From: Sporosarcina limicola
Lineage (GTDB): Bacteria; Bacillota; Bacilli; Bacillales_A; Planococcaceae
NCBI RefSeq assembly: GCF_014873855.1
Contig: NZ_JADBEL010000003.1
Span: 124,001-188,000 of the forward strand
Reading direction: 5' to 3'
Length of the DNA: 64,000 bases
In this document: positions 1 through 7,806 of the stretch, piece after piece
Position numbering within the stretch: the first letter of the stretch is position 1
Layout of the letters: the number at the start of each line of letters is the position of its first letter
The notes under the pieces: model-generated
The model's database searches: none
Told to the model about the DNA's origin: nothing
Seen by the model: the letters and a program-made list of their open reading frames with translations, nothing else
Translations under genes and position numbers: made by a program

Positions 1-501
1 GGTGTACGTGGTGCGCTTCCGCATGGTGTTGCAACCGACAAAGTAATTGAGTCGGGTGAACTAGTGACACTTGATTTTGGTGCGTTGTACAATGGGTATA
101 TCTCAGACATAACAAGAACGATTGCTGTTGGCGAGCCTTCAGAAAAAATGAAGGAAATCTATGCAGTCGTACTCGCAGCAGAGGAACTTGGTGTCAAAGA
201 AATTAAATCGGGTATGACAGGTAAAGAAGCTGATGCAATTACGCGTGATTATATTACGTCTAAAGGCTATGGCGAAGCATTTGGTCATTCAACTGGCCAT
301 GGGATTGGTCTAGAAGTGCATGAAGCACCTAGTCTAGCGTCTAAATCAGACACGGTTCTTGTACCAAATATGACCGTCACAGTTGAACCTGGGATTTATC
401 TACCAGGTATCGGTGGTGTCCGTATTGAAGATGATATTATCATGACAAAAGACGGTAATGAACGACTCACTCATTCACCAAGAGAACTACTTATTCTGTA
501 A
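1..501 (+). CDS. Xaa-Pro aminopeptidase, M24 family (YqhT/PepQ-like), 5' end outside window
   Basis: C-terminal 166 residues of a metallopeptidase that releases an N-terminal residue linked to proline; the frame is open from base 1, so the start lies upstream. The five M24 metal ligands can be followed in order: Asp in LDFG, Asp in SDITRT, His in STGHGIG, Glu in VTVEPGIY and Glu in VRIEDD. The gene lies just before efp, the same neighbour as yqhT in Bacillus subtilis. The family is clear; the exact substrate range (dipeptidase or aminopeptidase) cannot be told from this fragment. Confidence 0.93.
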   Translation, partial: GVRGALPHGVATDKVIESGELVTLDFGALYNGYISDITRTIAVGEPSEKMKEIYAVVLAAEELGVKEIKSGMTGKEADAITRDYITSKGYGEAFGHSTGHGIGLEVHEAPSLASKSDTVLVPNMTVTVEPGIYLPGIGGVRIEDDIIMTKDGNERLTHSPRELLIL

Positions 502-527
502 TTCATTAATTTATTGGGGGAAATAGC

Positions 528-1088
528 ATGATTTCAGTTAACGATTTCAAAACAGGCCTTACAATTGAGTTTGACGGAGACATCTGGCGGGTAATGGAAT
601 TTCAGCATGTTAAACCGGGTAAGGGAGCGGCATTCGTCCGTTCGAAACTGCGTAATTTACGTTCAGGTAACGTCAATGAAAAGACTTTCCGCGCTGGAGA
701 AAAATTAGCGAAAGCACAGATTGACAACCGCCGTATGCAGTACCTATACGCAAATGGCGAGGAACATGTCTTCATGGACAATGAGTCGTACGAACAAATT
801 GAACTTCCAGAAAAACAGATTGAAGAAGAATTGAAATATTTGAAAGAAAACATGGAAGTGCATGTTATTCAGTTTAAAGAAGAAGTACTGGGTGTTGAGC
901 TTCCAGTCACAGTTGTCCTTGAAGTGGCTGAAACAGAGCCTGGCATCAAAGGTGATACAGCAAGTGGCGGATCAAAGCCTGCTAAATTAGAAACAGGTCT
1001 CGTTGTCCAAGTTCCTTTCTTTATTAACATCGGAGACAAATTGATTATCAATACCGAAGAAGGCGAATACGTTTCGCGCGCACATTAA
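528..1088 (+). CDS. efp: Translation elongation factor P
   Basis: EF-P (186 aa, normal length) enters the ribosomal E site and relieves stalling at polyproline stretches. The N-terminal KOW-like domain carries the tip sequence KPGKGAA with Lys32, the residue that is modified in bacilli; two OB domains follow. The ATG is preceded by a strong TTGGGGGAAA ribosome binding site. It sits 26 bp after the peptidase gene and is closed by a strong terminator. In B. subtilis the spoIIIA operon follows, as here. Confidence 0.97.
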   Translation: MISVNDFKTGLTIEFDGDIWRVMEFQHVKPGKGAAFVRSKLRNLRSGNVNEKTFRAGEKLAKAQIDNRRMQYLYANGEEHVFMDNESYEQIELPEKQIEEELKYLKENMEVHVIQFKEEVLGVELPVTVVLEVAETEPGIKGDTASGGSKPAKLETGLVVQVPFFINIGDKLIINTEEGEYVSRAH

Positions 1089-1117
1089 AATTCACATTTC
1101 TATTTATATATAACTAT

Positions 1118-1160
1118 AAAAACACTTTACAACCCAAACAGGGATTGTAAAGTGTTTTTT
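1118..1160 (+). terminator. Rho-independent terminator after efp
   Basis: A 14-bp stem (AAAACACTTTACAA pairing with TTGTAAAGTGTTTT) with a short loop is followed by a T run. It separates efp from the sporulation operon. Confidence 0.9.
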
Positions 1161-1188
1161 CATATCCGTCTGCCCTGTAACATAGAAT
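1160..1188 (+). promoter_or_regulatory. Likely sigma-E promoter of the reduced spoIIIA operon
   Basis: TCATATC (1160-1166), a 14-bp gap, then CATAGAAT (1181-1188). This fits the sigma-E consensus (KMATATT, about 14 bp, CATACANT) with few mismatches and lies 23 bp before the spoIIIAC start. In B. subtilis the spoIIIA operon is sigma-E dependent, but its promoter lies before spoIIIAA; here it lies directly before spoIIIAC. Confidence 0.65.
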
Positions 1189-1211
1189 ATCGACAATAGG
1201 GGGAGTACCGG

Positions 1212-1421
1212 ATGGAATTGAATGATTTACTACGAGTTGCCGGTATCGGATTGGTCATCGGTTTCCTGCATATCTTTTTTGAACAAACAGGAAAGAAAGA
1301 ATTTTCCTTTTTCTTGTTTTTTATCGCTTACATCTATATTACTGCCGAGATGCTACGGTTTCTTAAAATTTTCTTTATGGAAATCGCGGAATTCTTTCAA
1401 TGGTTGTCCATGGCAGCCTAA
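1212..1421 (+). CDS. spoIIIAC: Stage III sporulation protein AC
   Basis: Small (69 aa) two-helix membrane protein, the usual SpoIIIAC length. It has the family pattern of a first hydrophobic helix (LLRVAGIGLVIGFLH), the polar turn EQTGKKEF and a second helix. It is part of the mother-cell to forespore channel (SpoIIIA-SpoIIQ complex). A GGGGGAG ribosome binding site precedes the ATG. It is the first gene of the operon here: the ATPase gene spoIIIAA and spoIIIAB, normally placed before it, are absent between efp and this gene. The next gene starts in a TAATG overlap. Confidence 0.85.
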   Translation: MELNDLLRVAGIGLVIGFLHIFFEQTGKKEFSFFLFFIAYIYITAEMLRFLKIFFMEIAEFFQWLSMAA

Positions 1422-1798
1422 TGTTCACATTAGTACAGACAGTTGTCGTTTTCCTTCTTCTCCTAGTGATTGCATTTACAGTTCCGAAATTACAACCACT
1501 TTTATATGTTTCTATTTTTTTTTACACCTTGCATCATTTAATTAATAAAATACTTTTTCCATTTGGAAGGAATTTCGTGAAATTGTTTGAGGCACTTCCT
1601 GATCCGTTTGCAAAATTATTAATTGGTAGTGCTATTCTTTATTATATTTCCGAGCTCATTACCAAGCATATCGAAGACGCTGGTTTTGGATCTCTTGCAG
1701 CGATGTCTCATTTCGCTGTTAAAATTACAATTCTCACCTTATGGCTTCAGCAGACGACAGCGTTAATCGAAATACTTTCCACACTCATTTCAAAATGA
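1421..1798 (+). CDS. spoIIIAD: Stage III sporulation protein AD
   Basis: A 125-aa polytopic membrane protein; the ATG at 1421 overlaps the spoIIIAC stop (TAATG) and is preferred over the in-frame ATG at 1400, which lies inside spoIIIAC. The C-terminal part (AAMSHFAVKITILTLWLQ and onward) follows the SpoIIIAD pattern of an amphipathic loop then a long helix. The length is close to the roughly 130 aa usual for the family. Acts in the channel complex with SpoIIIAC. Confidence 0.8.
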   Translation: MFTLVQTVVVFLLLLVIAFTVPKLQPLLYVSIFFYTLHHLINKILFPFGRNFVKLFEALPDPFAKLLIGSAILYYISELITKHIEDAGFGSLAAMSHFAVKITILTLWLQQTTALIEILSTLISK

Positions 1799-1813
1799 TC
1801 GGACGGAACATTC

Positions 1814-2713
1814 ATGATTTCCTTTGTTGAAACGATTCTTGGAACTGTATTATCTAGTTTCGTCATTGTTATTATTTCGTCCTTTATGGCATTGATGGTT
1901 GATTTTTTATTTCCATCATTCGCGAAATGGACAAGAATGTTACTGATTCTCCTAGTCATAACAGTCGTATTACAACCTGCATTTGAACACTTAACACTTA
2001 TTCGGGATATTGCTCATTCGATTTCTATGATGTTTATATCTATATATCCCATTTTGACGGCGAGTATGATTGCATCTGGCGGTGCGTTTGGCTTATTGAA
2101 CTTCCAACCAGCGATGCTACTATTTGCGAATGGGGCTATCGTTTTAACAGAGCGTGTACTCATCCCACTTTTAACGGCGGCACTCATTTTTGATCTAGCT
2201 TCCAGAATTTTACCATCTGTTCCGTTTTCCAAAATGTCAGACTTAATCCGTACGACCCTTCTAGGTGCTGTTTCAGCCGTCGTTGCCACCTACTCCATCT
2301 TCATCACTGCTGGCGGAACAATGTCTTGGGCACTTTCAGGTCTAGCAAGTGAGCCAATCAAAGAACTAATTAAACAAAATGTCCCATTAATTGGCTCCTT
2401 TATGACGGAAAGTTTGGGGACGATAGGCCGTTATTCTTCTGGCGCAACGATCTTCGCAGGGGGATGGCTCATCACTTCAATCTGGACTATCGCTCTCGTT
2501 CCATCTATAAAAACATTACTTACGGCCTTTTTCTATAGATGGACGGCCGCGCTTATCGAGCCTTTCGCACAAGAGGATATTACCGGCATTCTAGACGATA
2601 TTGGAAAAACGCTATTTGTATTATGCGCAGTATCATTTCTAATCGCTTTCGCCTTTATTTACACCGCACTTTTTTCAATAATCCTTGTGAAACTGATTAC
2701 GACAATGAAATGA
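1814..2713 (+). CDS. spoIIIAE: Stage III sporulation protein AE, N-terminally shortened
   Basis: Integral membrane protein of the engulfed-forespore channel. This copy is 299 aa against about 400 aa in B. subtilis. The missing part corresponds to the N-terminal signal peptide and first soluble region, and the protein starts almost directly in a transmembrane helix (MISFVETILGTVLSSF). The membrane core is well kept: ASMIASGGAFG, SGATIFAGGW and the C-terminal IEPFAQEDITGILDDIGKTL region line up with SpoIIIAE. It ends in an ATGA overlap with the next gene. The reading frame is clean, so this looks like a genuine short form rather than a fragment. Confidence 0.82.
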   Translation: MISFVETILGTVLSSFVIVIISSFMALMVDFLFPSFAKWTRMLLILLVITVVLQPAFEHLTLIRDIAHSISMMFISIYPILTASMIASGGAFGLLNFQPAMLLFANGAIVLTERVLIPLLTAALIFDLASRILPSVPFSKMSDLIRTTLLGAVSAVVATYSIFITAGGTMSWALSGLASEPIKELIKQNVPLIGSFMTESLGTIGRYSSGATIFAGGWLITSIWTIALVPSIKTLLTAFFYRWTAALIEPFAQEDITGILDDIGKTLFVLCAVSFLIAFAFIYTALFSIILVKLITTMK

Positions 2714-2889
2714 GGCTAAAGGATGGAATCTTTTTAAGCGGGATTATGCTAATCACTCTGTTATCTTCAACAATCCTGCTTTTATTTTCAGAGGAGACTG
2801 AAGATATTTTTCTACCAATTGTCAAACTTGCAATGGGCATCTGGATTATTCAATCTATCTTCATACTTTTTGGTCATAGCCTCTTATGA
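2710..2889 (+). CDS. spoIIIAF: Probable SpoIIIAF reduced to its membrane anchor
   Basis: 59-aa protein with two predicted membrane helices (GIFLSGIMLITLLSSTILLLF; then IVKLAMGIWIIQSIFILFG). It starts in the ATGA overlap with spoIIIAE. Its position between AE and AG is that of spoIIIAF, which in B. subtilis is about 206 aa with two N-terminal helices and a soluble ring-forming domain. Only the membrane part would remain here. The assignment rests mainly on position and the two-helix layout, because sequence similarity at this length is weak. Confidence 0.6.
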   Translation: MRLKDGIFLSGIMLITLLSSTILLLFSEETEDIFLPIVKLAMGIWIIQSIFILFGHSLL

Positions 2890-2908
2890 AAATGCATAAA
2901 ATGAATCA

Positions 2909-3382
2909 TTGATGACAGGACACAGCGCCGGCTCAATGAATGGAAATGGTGATGGTATGAAAAAACCAGCAAAAAAAATCCAAACAATCCTCCTTGGAAC
3001 GATTAGTATCCTAGTCATCATTTTCATCAATTCCATTCTTGGAGGAGTCGGAGGGAAGAAGGGGCAAGAGGAGGAGAATCGTGGAAATGTAGCACTAGAA
3101 GAGGCGCTGATGAGCATCAAAGGAATTGGGGACGTTTTGCTCTATTTTCATTATGAACAGGGAGAGATTACCAATCCGCTATCCGATTATTTTTCACCAT
3201 CCACCACTTCAGCAAAAAAGGGTAATCAGCTTCAAGGTATCCTTGTTGTTGCAGAAGGTGCGGAAGACCTTAAGGTGCGGAGCGAGTTATCGAGAATCCT
3301 GTCGGCCGTCCTCCAATTGTCCGAACACAAAATTGTTATTGTTGAAATGAAGAAAAGGGGGAAAACAAGTGAGAACAAATAA
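2909..3382 (+). CDS. spoIIIAG: Stage III sporulation protein AG, short form
   Basis: Forms a ring of the feeding-tube channel in the intermembrane space. About 157 aa against 229 aa in B. subtilis. One transmembrane helix (IQTILLGTISILVIIFINSI), then the soluble domain with the family signature LQGILVVAEGAEDLKV near residues 110-125 and an ...HKIVIVEMKK end. The start is uncertain: TTG 2909, ATG 2912, or ATG 2957 (MKKPAKK), which would give a normal-looking short cytosolic tail. It overlaps the start of spoIIIAH by 14 bp. Confidence 0.82.
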   Translation: MMTGHSAGSMNGNGDGMKKPAKKIQTILLGTISILVIIFINSILGGVGGKKGQEEENRGNVALEEALMSIKGIGDVLLYFHYEQGEITNPLSDYFSPSTTSAKKGNQLQGILVVAEGAEDLKVRSELSRILSAVLQLSEHKIVIVEMKKRGKTSENK

Positions 3383-3917
3383 GCGAACAGTGTGGTTTTT
3401 AACTTTGCTCAGTCTTGTAGCTGTCATCTCCATCTACTACGTCAAAGGAAAAGAGCCGATGTCTTTCGATGGAATTAGTATATTCACGAAAGAAACAACG
3501 GATATTGCTAAGTTGACTGAGGGGATGGATGATTCGAACAAAAAAATGCCTGTATTTGCAGAGACAGTATTATTTGAAGAAATGCGTATGGAAGTACGCA
3601 ATGAACGAAGTAAGTTAAATGATCAGCTAAGGACGAAAATCGGATCCGCAGAATATACAGTCACTGAAAAAAATGAAGCGGTAAATGAAATGGACCAGCT
3701 GACAAAGCGTAATTCTGCGGAAGCACTTATGGAAATGGAAATCAAGGCGCTCGGTTATCAGGATGCATTCGTACGCACAGAAAATGGAAAGGTGACAATA
3801 ACAGTATTATCGACAGAGGGTCAATCTAAAAAACAAGCCAATGAAATCATTCATTACGTAAAATCTAGTTGGGATGATGCGCGGGATGTGCAAGTCAATT
3901 TCACTGGTGAAACTTAA
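3369..3917 (+). CDS. spoIIIAH: Stage III sporulation protein AH
   Basis: 182 aa (about 218 in B. subtilis). One N-terminal helix (VWFLTLLSLVAVISIYYV), a Glu/Lys-rich linker with coiled-coil character, then the YscJ/FliF-like domain (residues about 100-180: EALMEMEIKALGYQDAFVRTENGKVTITV). SpoIIIAH binds SpoIIQ from the forespore to form the channel. GTG start with AAAAGGGGG just upstream, inside the end of spoIIIAG. A terminator follows. This is the last gene of the operon. Confidence 0.88.
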   Translation: MRTNKRTVWFLTLLSLVAVISIYYVKGKEPMSFDGISIFTKETTDIAKLTEGMDDSNKKMPVFAETVLFEEMRMEVRNERSKLNDQLRTKIGSAEYTVTEKNEAVNEMDQLTKRNSAEALMEMEIKALGYQDAFVRTENGKVTITVLSTEGQSKKQANEIIHYVKSSWDDARDVQVNFTGET

Positions 3918-3924
3918 GGAAAAT

Positions 3925-3950
3925 AGGGCCCTAATTAGGGTCTTTTTTCT
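3925..3950 (+). terminator. Terminator after spoIIIAH
   Basis: Short GC stem (GGCCC with GGGTC around TAATTA) followed by CTTTTTT. Confidence 0.8.
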
Positions 3951-3988
3951 ATTAAATAATGATTTTAAGGATAAATCACTTTTATCTG

Positions 3989-4040
3989 TTTCAATATGGA
4001 GTGAAAACGTCTAAAATAGATTAGAACCTAATTATAACGA
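3989..4040 (+). promoter_or_regulatory. Promoter region of accBC with a FapR-like box
   Basis: A weak sigma-A promoter can be read as TTTCAA (3989-3994), 18 bp, TAAAAT (about 4013-4018). At 4020-4036 the sequence ATTAGAACCTAATTATA resembles the FapR operator pattern ATTAGTACCTANT. FapR is the malonyl-CoA-responsive repressor of lipid genes in bacilli. The match is partial, so this is a suggestion only. Confidence 0.35.
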
Positions 4041-4057
4041 AGTCAGGAGAATCGATC

Positions 4058-4564
4058 ATGCTAAAAATCCAAGAAATACGCGAAATTATCAAACTAATTG
4101 ATCAATCTTCAATTGAAAAGTTTTCATTTGAATCCGATGGGGCGAAAATAAAACTTGAAAAAAGGAGCGCTCAACAAAAACAAATAATAACGGTCACAGA
4201 ATCTGCTCCTGTTATTCAATCGGAACTTGCTGCCGTTCAACCTCAACAAGTTGAACCAGTTATTGTACAAAAACAGGAAGTGTCCGTAACGCCTGTAGCT
4301 GTTTTACAAACTGAAGATCCCTCATTGCATAAAATCACTTCACCTATGGTTGGGACGTTTTATTCGGCATCTTCACCTGAAATAGCGGCTTTCGTACAAC
4401 AAGGTGACAAAGTTACAACTGAATCGATTGTCTGCATCGTTGAGGCAATGAAACTGTTCAATGAAATTGAAGCAGAAGTTTCAGGGGAGATTGTTGAAAT
4501 TCTTGTAAAAGACGGACAACTTGTTGAATACGGACAACCTCTCTTTCTTGTAAAAGCGAATTGA
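4058..4564 (+). CDS. accB: Biotin carboxyl carrier protein of acetyl-CoA carboxylase
   Basis: 168 aa. Carries the biotin that is carboxylated by AccC and then used to make malonyl-CoA for fatty acid synthesis. N-terminal helical region, a Pro/Gln/Val-rich flexible linker (residues about 50-90), then the biotinyl domain with the EAMK motif at residues 129-132, Lys132 being the biotin site. GTCAGGAG precedes the ATG. accC follows after 14 bp, the standard accBC operon. Confidence 0.97.
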   Translation: MLKIQEIREIIKLIDQSSIEKFSFESDGAKIKLEKRSAQQKQIITVTESAPVIQSELAAVQPQQVEPVIVQKQEVSVTPVAVLQTEDPSLHKITSPMVGTFYSASSPEIAAFVQQGDKVTTESIVCIVEAMKLFNEIEAEVSGEIVEILVKDGQLVEYGQPLFLVKAN

Positions 4565-4578
4565 GGAGGAAAGACAAA

Positions 4579-5925
4579 ATGAAAAAAATCTTAATTGCTA
4601 ACCGTGGCGAAATTGCAGTTCGTATCATTCGAGCTTGCAAAGAGCTTGGGATGAAGACAGTCGCAGTCTATTCTGAAGCAGATCGGGATGCCCTTCATGT
4701 CGAATTGGCGGATGAAGCATACTGTATCGGCCCGAAATTATCGAAAGATAGCTATCTTAACTTCTCAAATATTATTAGTGTCGCAAAATTAACTGGTTGT
4801 GATGGAATTCATCCAGGATATGGTTTTCTTGCGGAGAATGCGAGTTTCGCAGAGCTTTGTGAGGAGGTCAACATTGAATTCATCGGACCTACCGCTGATG
4901 CGATTTCACGGATGGGTATCAAAGACGTAGCACGTGAAACGATGCGTCAAGCGGGCGTTCCGATTGTACCGGGTTCCACAGGAATTGTTGCTGATGAAGA
5001 AGAGGGTCTACGCATTGCTGAGGAGATTGGCTATCCCGTCATCATTAAAGCAACGGCGGGTGGAGGCGGAAAAGGGATTCGTGTGGCAAGGGACAAAGAG
5101 GAACTTGTCAAAGGCATCAAAATCACTCAAAAAGAGGCAGCAGCTGCTTTTGGTAATCCGGGTGTCTACTTGGAAAAATTCATTGAAGTATTTCGTCATG
5201 TTGAAGTCCAAGTGCTTGCAGACAAATATGGCAATACAGTTCATCTTGGAGAACGTGATTGCTCAATCCAACGCAGAATGCAGAAGCTTGTAGAGGAAGC
5301 ACCTTCACCAGCATTAACGCCTGAATTGCGTAATGCGATGGGAGAAGCTGCTGTTAAAGCAGCTGAAGCAGTTAATTATCGTGGAGCAGGAACGGTTGAA
5401 TTCATATTTGATCATATTAACGGCAAGTTCTATTTCATGGAAATGAACACGCGTATCCAGGTGGAGCATCCAGTTACTGAGATGATAACAGGCATCGATT
5501 TGATCCAGCAACAACTAAAAGTCGCGGCAGGTGAAAAATTGGCGTTCCGGCAGGAAGATATCAAGATCAACGGCTGGTCAATTGAATGCCGTATAAATGC
5601 AGAAAATCCATCGAAAAACTTCATGCCATCGCCAGGGAAAGTTACAATGTATATGGCGCCTGGTGGTTATGGTGTTAGAGTTGACTCAGCAATGTACACG
5701 GGCTATTCAATCCCGCCATTTTATGATTCGATGGTGGCTAAACTAATTGTGCACGCGGACTCGAGAGAAGAGGCGGTCGCACGTATGAAGCGCGCGCTTG
5801 ACGAATTCATCATTGAAGGCGTCGAAACAACTGTACAATTCCATTCAAACCTGATGGACAATGAAGTCTTTAAATCAGGAGATTTCGATACTAAGTTCCT
5901 TGAGAAATATACGATTATGAACTAA
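4579..5925 (+). CDS. accC: Acetyl-CoA carboxylase, biotin carboxylase subunit
   Basis: 448 aa. ATP-dependent carboxylation of biotin on AccB. The ATG at 4579 ([15 protein letters not shown]) follows GAGGAGG and gives the family's exact N-terminus; an upstream in-frame extension overlaps accB and is rejected. The ATP-grasp glycine-rich loop ([12 protein letters not shown]), the [12 protein letters not shown] segment and the [13 protein letters not shown] motif are all present. Confidence 0.97.
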   Translation: MKKILIANRGEIAVRIIRACKELGMKTVAVYSEADRDALHVELADEAYCIGPKLSKDSYLNFSNIISVAKLTGCDGIHPGYGFLAENASFAELCEEVNIEFIGPTADAISRMGIKDVARETMRQAGVPIVPGSTGIVADEEEGLRIAEEIGYPVIIKATAGGGGKGIRVARDKEELVKGIKITQKEAAAAFGNPGVYLEKFIEVFRHVEVQVLADKYGNTVHLGERDCSIQRRMQKLVEEAPSPALTPELRNAMGEAAVKAAEAVNYRGAGTVEFIFDHINGKFYFMEMNTRIQVEHPVTEMITGIDLIQQQLKVAAGEKLAFRQEDIKINGWSIECRINAENPSKNFMPSPGKVTMYMAPGGYGVRVDSAMYTGYSIPPFYDSMVAKLIVHADSREEAVARMKRALDEFIIEGVETTVQFHSNLMDNEVFKSGDFDTKFLEKYTIMN

Positions 5926-5941
5926 ACAAGGAGGAATAGGA

Positions 5942-6343
5942 ATGTCTATTAAGTCAATCTCAACATTCGACGGAATGGCTCCTTTGGGGGATGTCGAGCT
6001 TGGAAAAGTGCAGCTTGCTCCCGAAGTTCTTGAAGTGATTATCGGAATTGCAACAACGGAAGTAAAAGGTGTCGCGAATACAAGAGGGAATTTCGCAACA
6101 GGAGTTGCTGAAAAGTTTGGTAAAGTGATGCATGGTAAAGGGGTAAAAACAGAGTGGTCCAAAGATGGTCTAACGATTGATGTGTATTGTGTAGTTGAAT
6201 ACGGCTATTCAGTACCCGCAGTTGCAATGGAGATCCAGATGCAAATTCGTGATGCTATTTTCCATATGACTTCACTTAAAACGAACGAAGTCAATGTCCA
6301 CATTACAGGAATCCAATCTGAGACGGGAATGGAAACGGTATGA
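5942..6343 (+). CDS. Asp23/Gls24 family envelope stress protein (YqhY-like)
   Basis: 133 aa Asp23/Gls24 domain protein (LAPEVLEVIIGIATTEVKGV...). In B. subtilis the homologue yqhY sits at the same place after accC, and its loss disturbs acetyl-CoA carboxylase control. Here it is 16 bp after accC behind AAGGAGG and ahead of a strong terminator, so it is likely co-transcribed with accBC. Confidence 0.92.
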   Translation: MSIKSISTFDGMAPLGDVELGKVQLAPEVLEVIIGIATTEVKGVANTRGNFATGVAEKFGKVMHGKGVKTEWSKDGLTIDVYCVVEYGYSVPAVAMEIQMQIRDAIFHMTSLKTNEVNVHITGIQSETGMETV

Positions 6344-6345
6344 AC

Positions 6346-6380
6346 TGAAAAGCATCGTCCCGTCGGATGATGCTTTTCAA
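6346..6380 (+). terminator. Terminator after accBC-yqhY
   Basis: Stem GAAAAGCATC / GATGCTTTTC with a 10-nt loop. The T-rich end TTTTC is part of the stem. Confidence 0.8.
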
Positions 6381-6453
6381 ATTGACTTATTGTATTCAGG
6401 GACCCATTTTGTGCTATGATTATGCCCTAGAGGTACAGTAGAGGAGATTGAAT

Positions 6454-6837
6454 ATGAAACGAAGAGAAGCACGTGAAAAAGCGATACAAACACTTTTCCA
6501 ACTTGATAATACAGAACTATTATCAGTGGATGAGGCAATTACTTACGTAACAGAGGAGCCTGCTAATCCATTTTATGAGCAACTCGTTCGGGGAACCGTT
6601 CAAAACAAAGATGAGATTGACAAAGCAATCGTAGGGGAATTAGAAAATTGGTCGTTGGATCGTCTGCCTAAAATTGAACGAACTATCTTACGACTTGCTA
6701 TTTATGAACTACTTTTCAATAAGGAAGTTCCACATAGAGTTGTCTTGAATGAAGCGATTGAACTCTGTAAAACGTTTGGTGATGAAAAGTCAGGTCGCTT
6801 TGTCAATGGAGTTCTATCAAAATTTGCCGAAAGTTAA
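6454..6837 (+). CDS. nusB: Transcription antitermination factor NusB
   Basis: 127 aa, all-helical NusB fold (MKRREAREKAIQTLFQ...; RLPKIERTILRLAIYE; VVLNEAIELCKTFGDEKSGRFVNGVL). Works with NusE at boxA to prevent early termination in rRNA operons. The ATG at 6454 is preferred: GAGGAG lies 8 bp upstream. Followed by folD, as in other bacilli. Confidence 0.96.
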   Translation: MKRREAREKAIQTLFQLDNTELLSVDEAITYVTEEPANPFYEQLVRGTVQNKDEIDKAIVGELENWSLDRLPKIERTILRLAIYELLFNKEVPHRVVLNEAIELCKTFGDEKSGRFVNGVLSKFAES

Positions 6838-6858
6838 CTGAAGGCGACTGGAGGAAGT

Positions 6859-7734
6859 ATGATGAGTGGAAAACTGATTGATGGTATTGCAATTGGAAAA
6901 GAGATAAGAGAAGAAATCAAAGCAAGGGTATCTGATCTTAAAGCCGGTGGTTGTACACCAGGTCTTGCAGTTATCTTGGTCGGGGATAACCAGGCTTCCC
7001 GTACATATGTGACGAACAAAGAGAAGTCGAGTAAAGAGGTGGGCATGAAGTCAGAGCTAATTGAACTTCCTGTTTCAGTATCTGAAGAGGAACTGTTGGG
7101 TCACGTCACAAGATTGAACAATGATCAGTCGATTCATGGGATACTTGTTCAATTACCTTTACCAACTCATATCAATGAAAACCATGTTATCAGTGCGATT
7201 GATCCTTCGAAAGACGTGGACGGTTTTCATCCAGTAAACGTAGGGAAGATGATTATTGGTCAAAAGACATTCTTATCTTGTACGCCTTACGGAATTATTA
7301 AACTTTTAGAACGGACGAATACCGAAATTAGTGGGAAACATGCTGTTATCGTTGGGCGAAGTAATATTGTTGGAAAACCGATGGGTCAGTTATTGTTGCA
7401 GCGTGACGCAACGGTTACTTATTGTCACTCTAAAACGAAAGATTTGGCGGAATTTACAAAGCAGGCAGATATTCTAATTGTCGCAATCGGCAAAACAAAG
7501 TTTGTATCGGAAGAACATATCAAAAAAGGTGCAGTCGTTATCGACGTCGGTATGAATCGGGACGAAAACGGGAAATTATGCGGGGATGTCGATTTCGATA
7601 AAGCTAGGGAAAAAGCTTCTGCCATTACACCTGTACCTGGTGGGGTGGGTCCAATGACTATAACGATGCTCCTTAAAAATACTTTGCATAGCGCTGAAGA
7701 AGCTTTCAAAAAAGAAACATGTACGAAGCAATAA
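6859..7734 (+). CDS. folD: Methylene-tetrahydrofolate dehydrogenase / cyclohydrolase
   Basis: 291 aa bifunctional enzyme of one-carbon metabolism, interconverting 5,10-methylene-THF and 10-formyl-THF with NADP. Substrate-site motif [14 protein letters not shown] with the catalytic Lys, QLPLP, the DVDGFHP segment, the Rossmann signature [14 protein letters not shown] and the C-terminal [12 protein letters not shown] are all present. GGAGG precedes tandem ATG codons at 6859/6862. Confidence 0.97.
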   Translation: MMSGKLIDGIAIGKEIREEIKARVSDLKAGGCTPGLAVILVGDNQASRTYVTNKEKSSKEVGMKSELIELPVSVSEEELLGHVTRLNNDQSIHGILVQLPLPTHINENHVISAIDPSKDVDGFHPVNVGKMIIGQKTFLSCTPYGIIKLLERTNTEISGKHAVIVGRSNIVGKPMGQLLLQRDATVTYCHSKTKDLAEFTKQADILIVAIGKTKFVSEEHIKKGAVVIDVGMNRDENGKLCGDVDFDKAREKASAITPVPGGVGPMTITMLLKNTLHSAEEAFKKETCTKQ

Positions 7735-7747
7735 TGAAAACTGACAG

Positions 7748-7778
7748 ACGCTGTTTTTCATTGAGAAGACAGCGTTTC
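7748..7778 (+). terminator. Weak hairpin between folD and xseA
   Basis: ACGCTGT and ACAGCGT arms with a 14-nt loop followed by TTTC. Could be a weak terminator or attenuator. Confidence 0.4.
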
Positions 7779-7806
7779 TATACGTCGTGAATTGGGAGGC
7801 GTAGAA

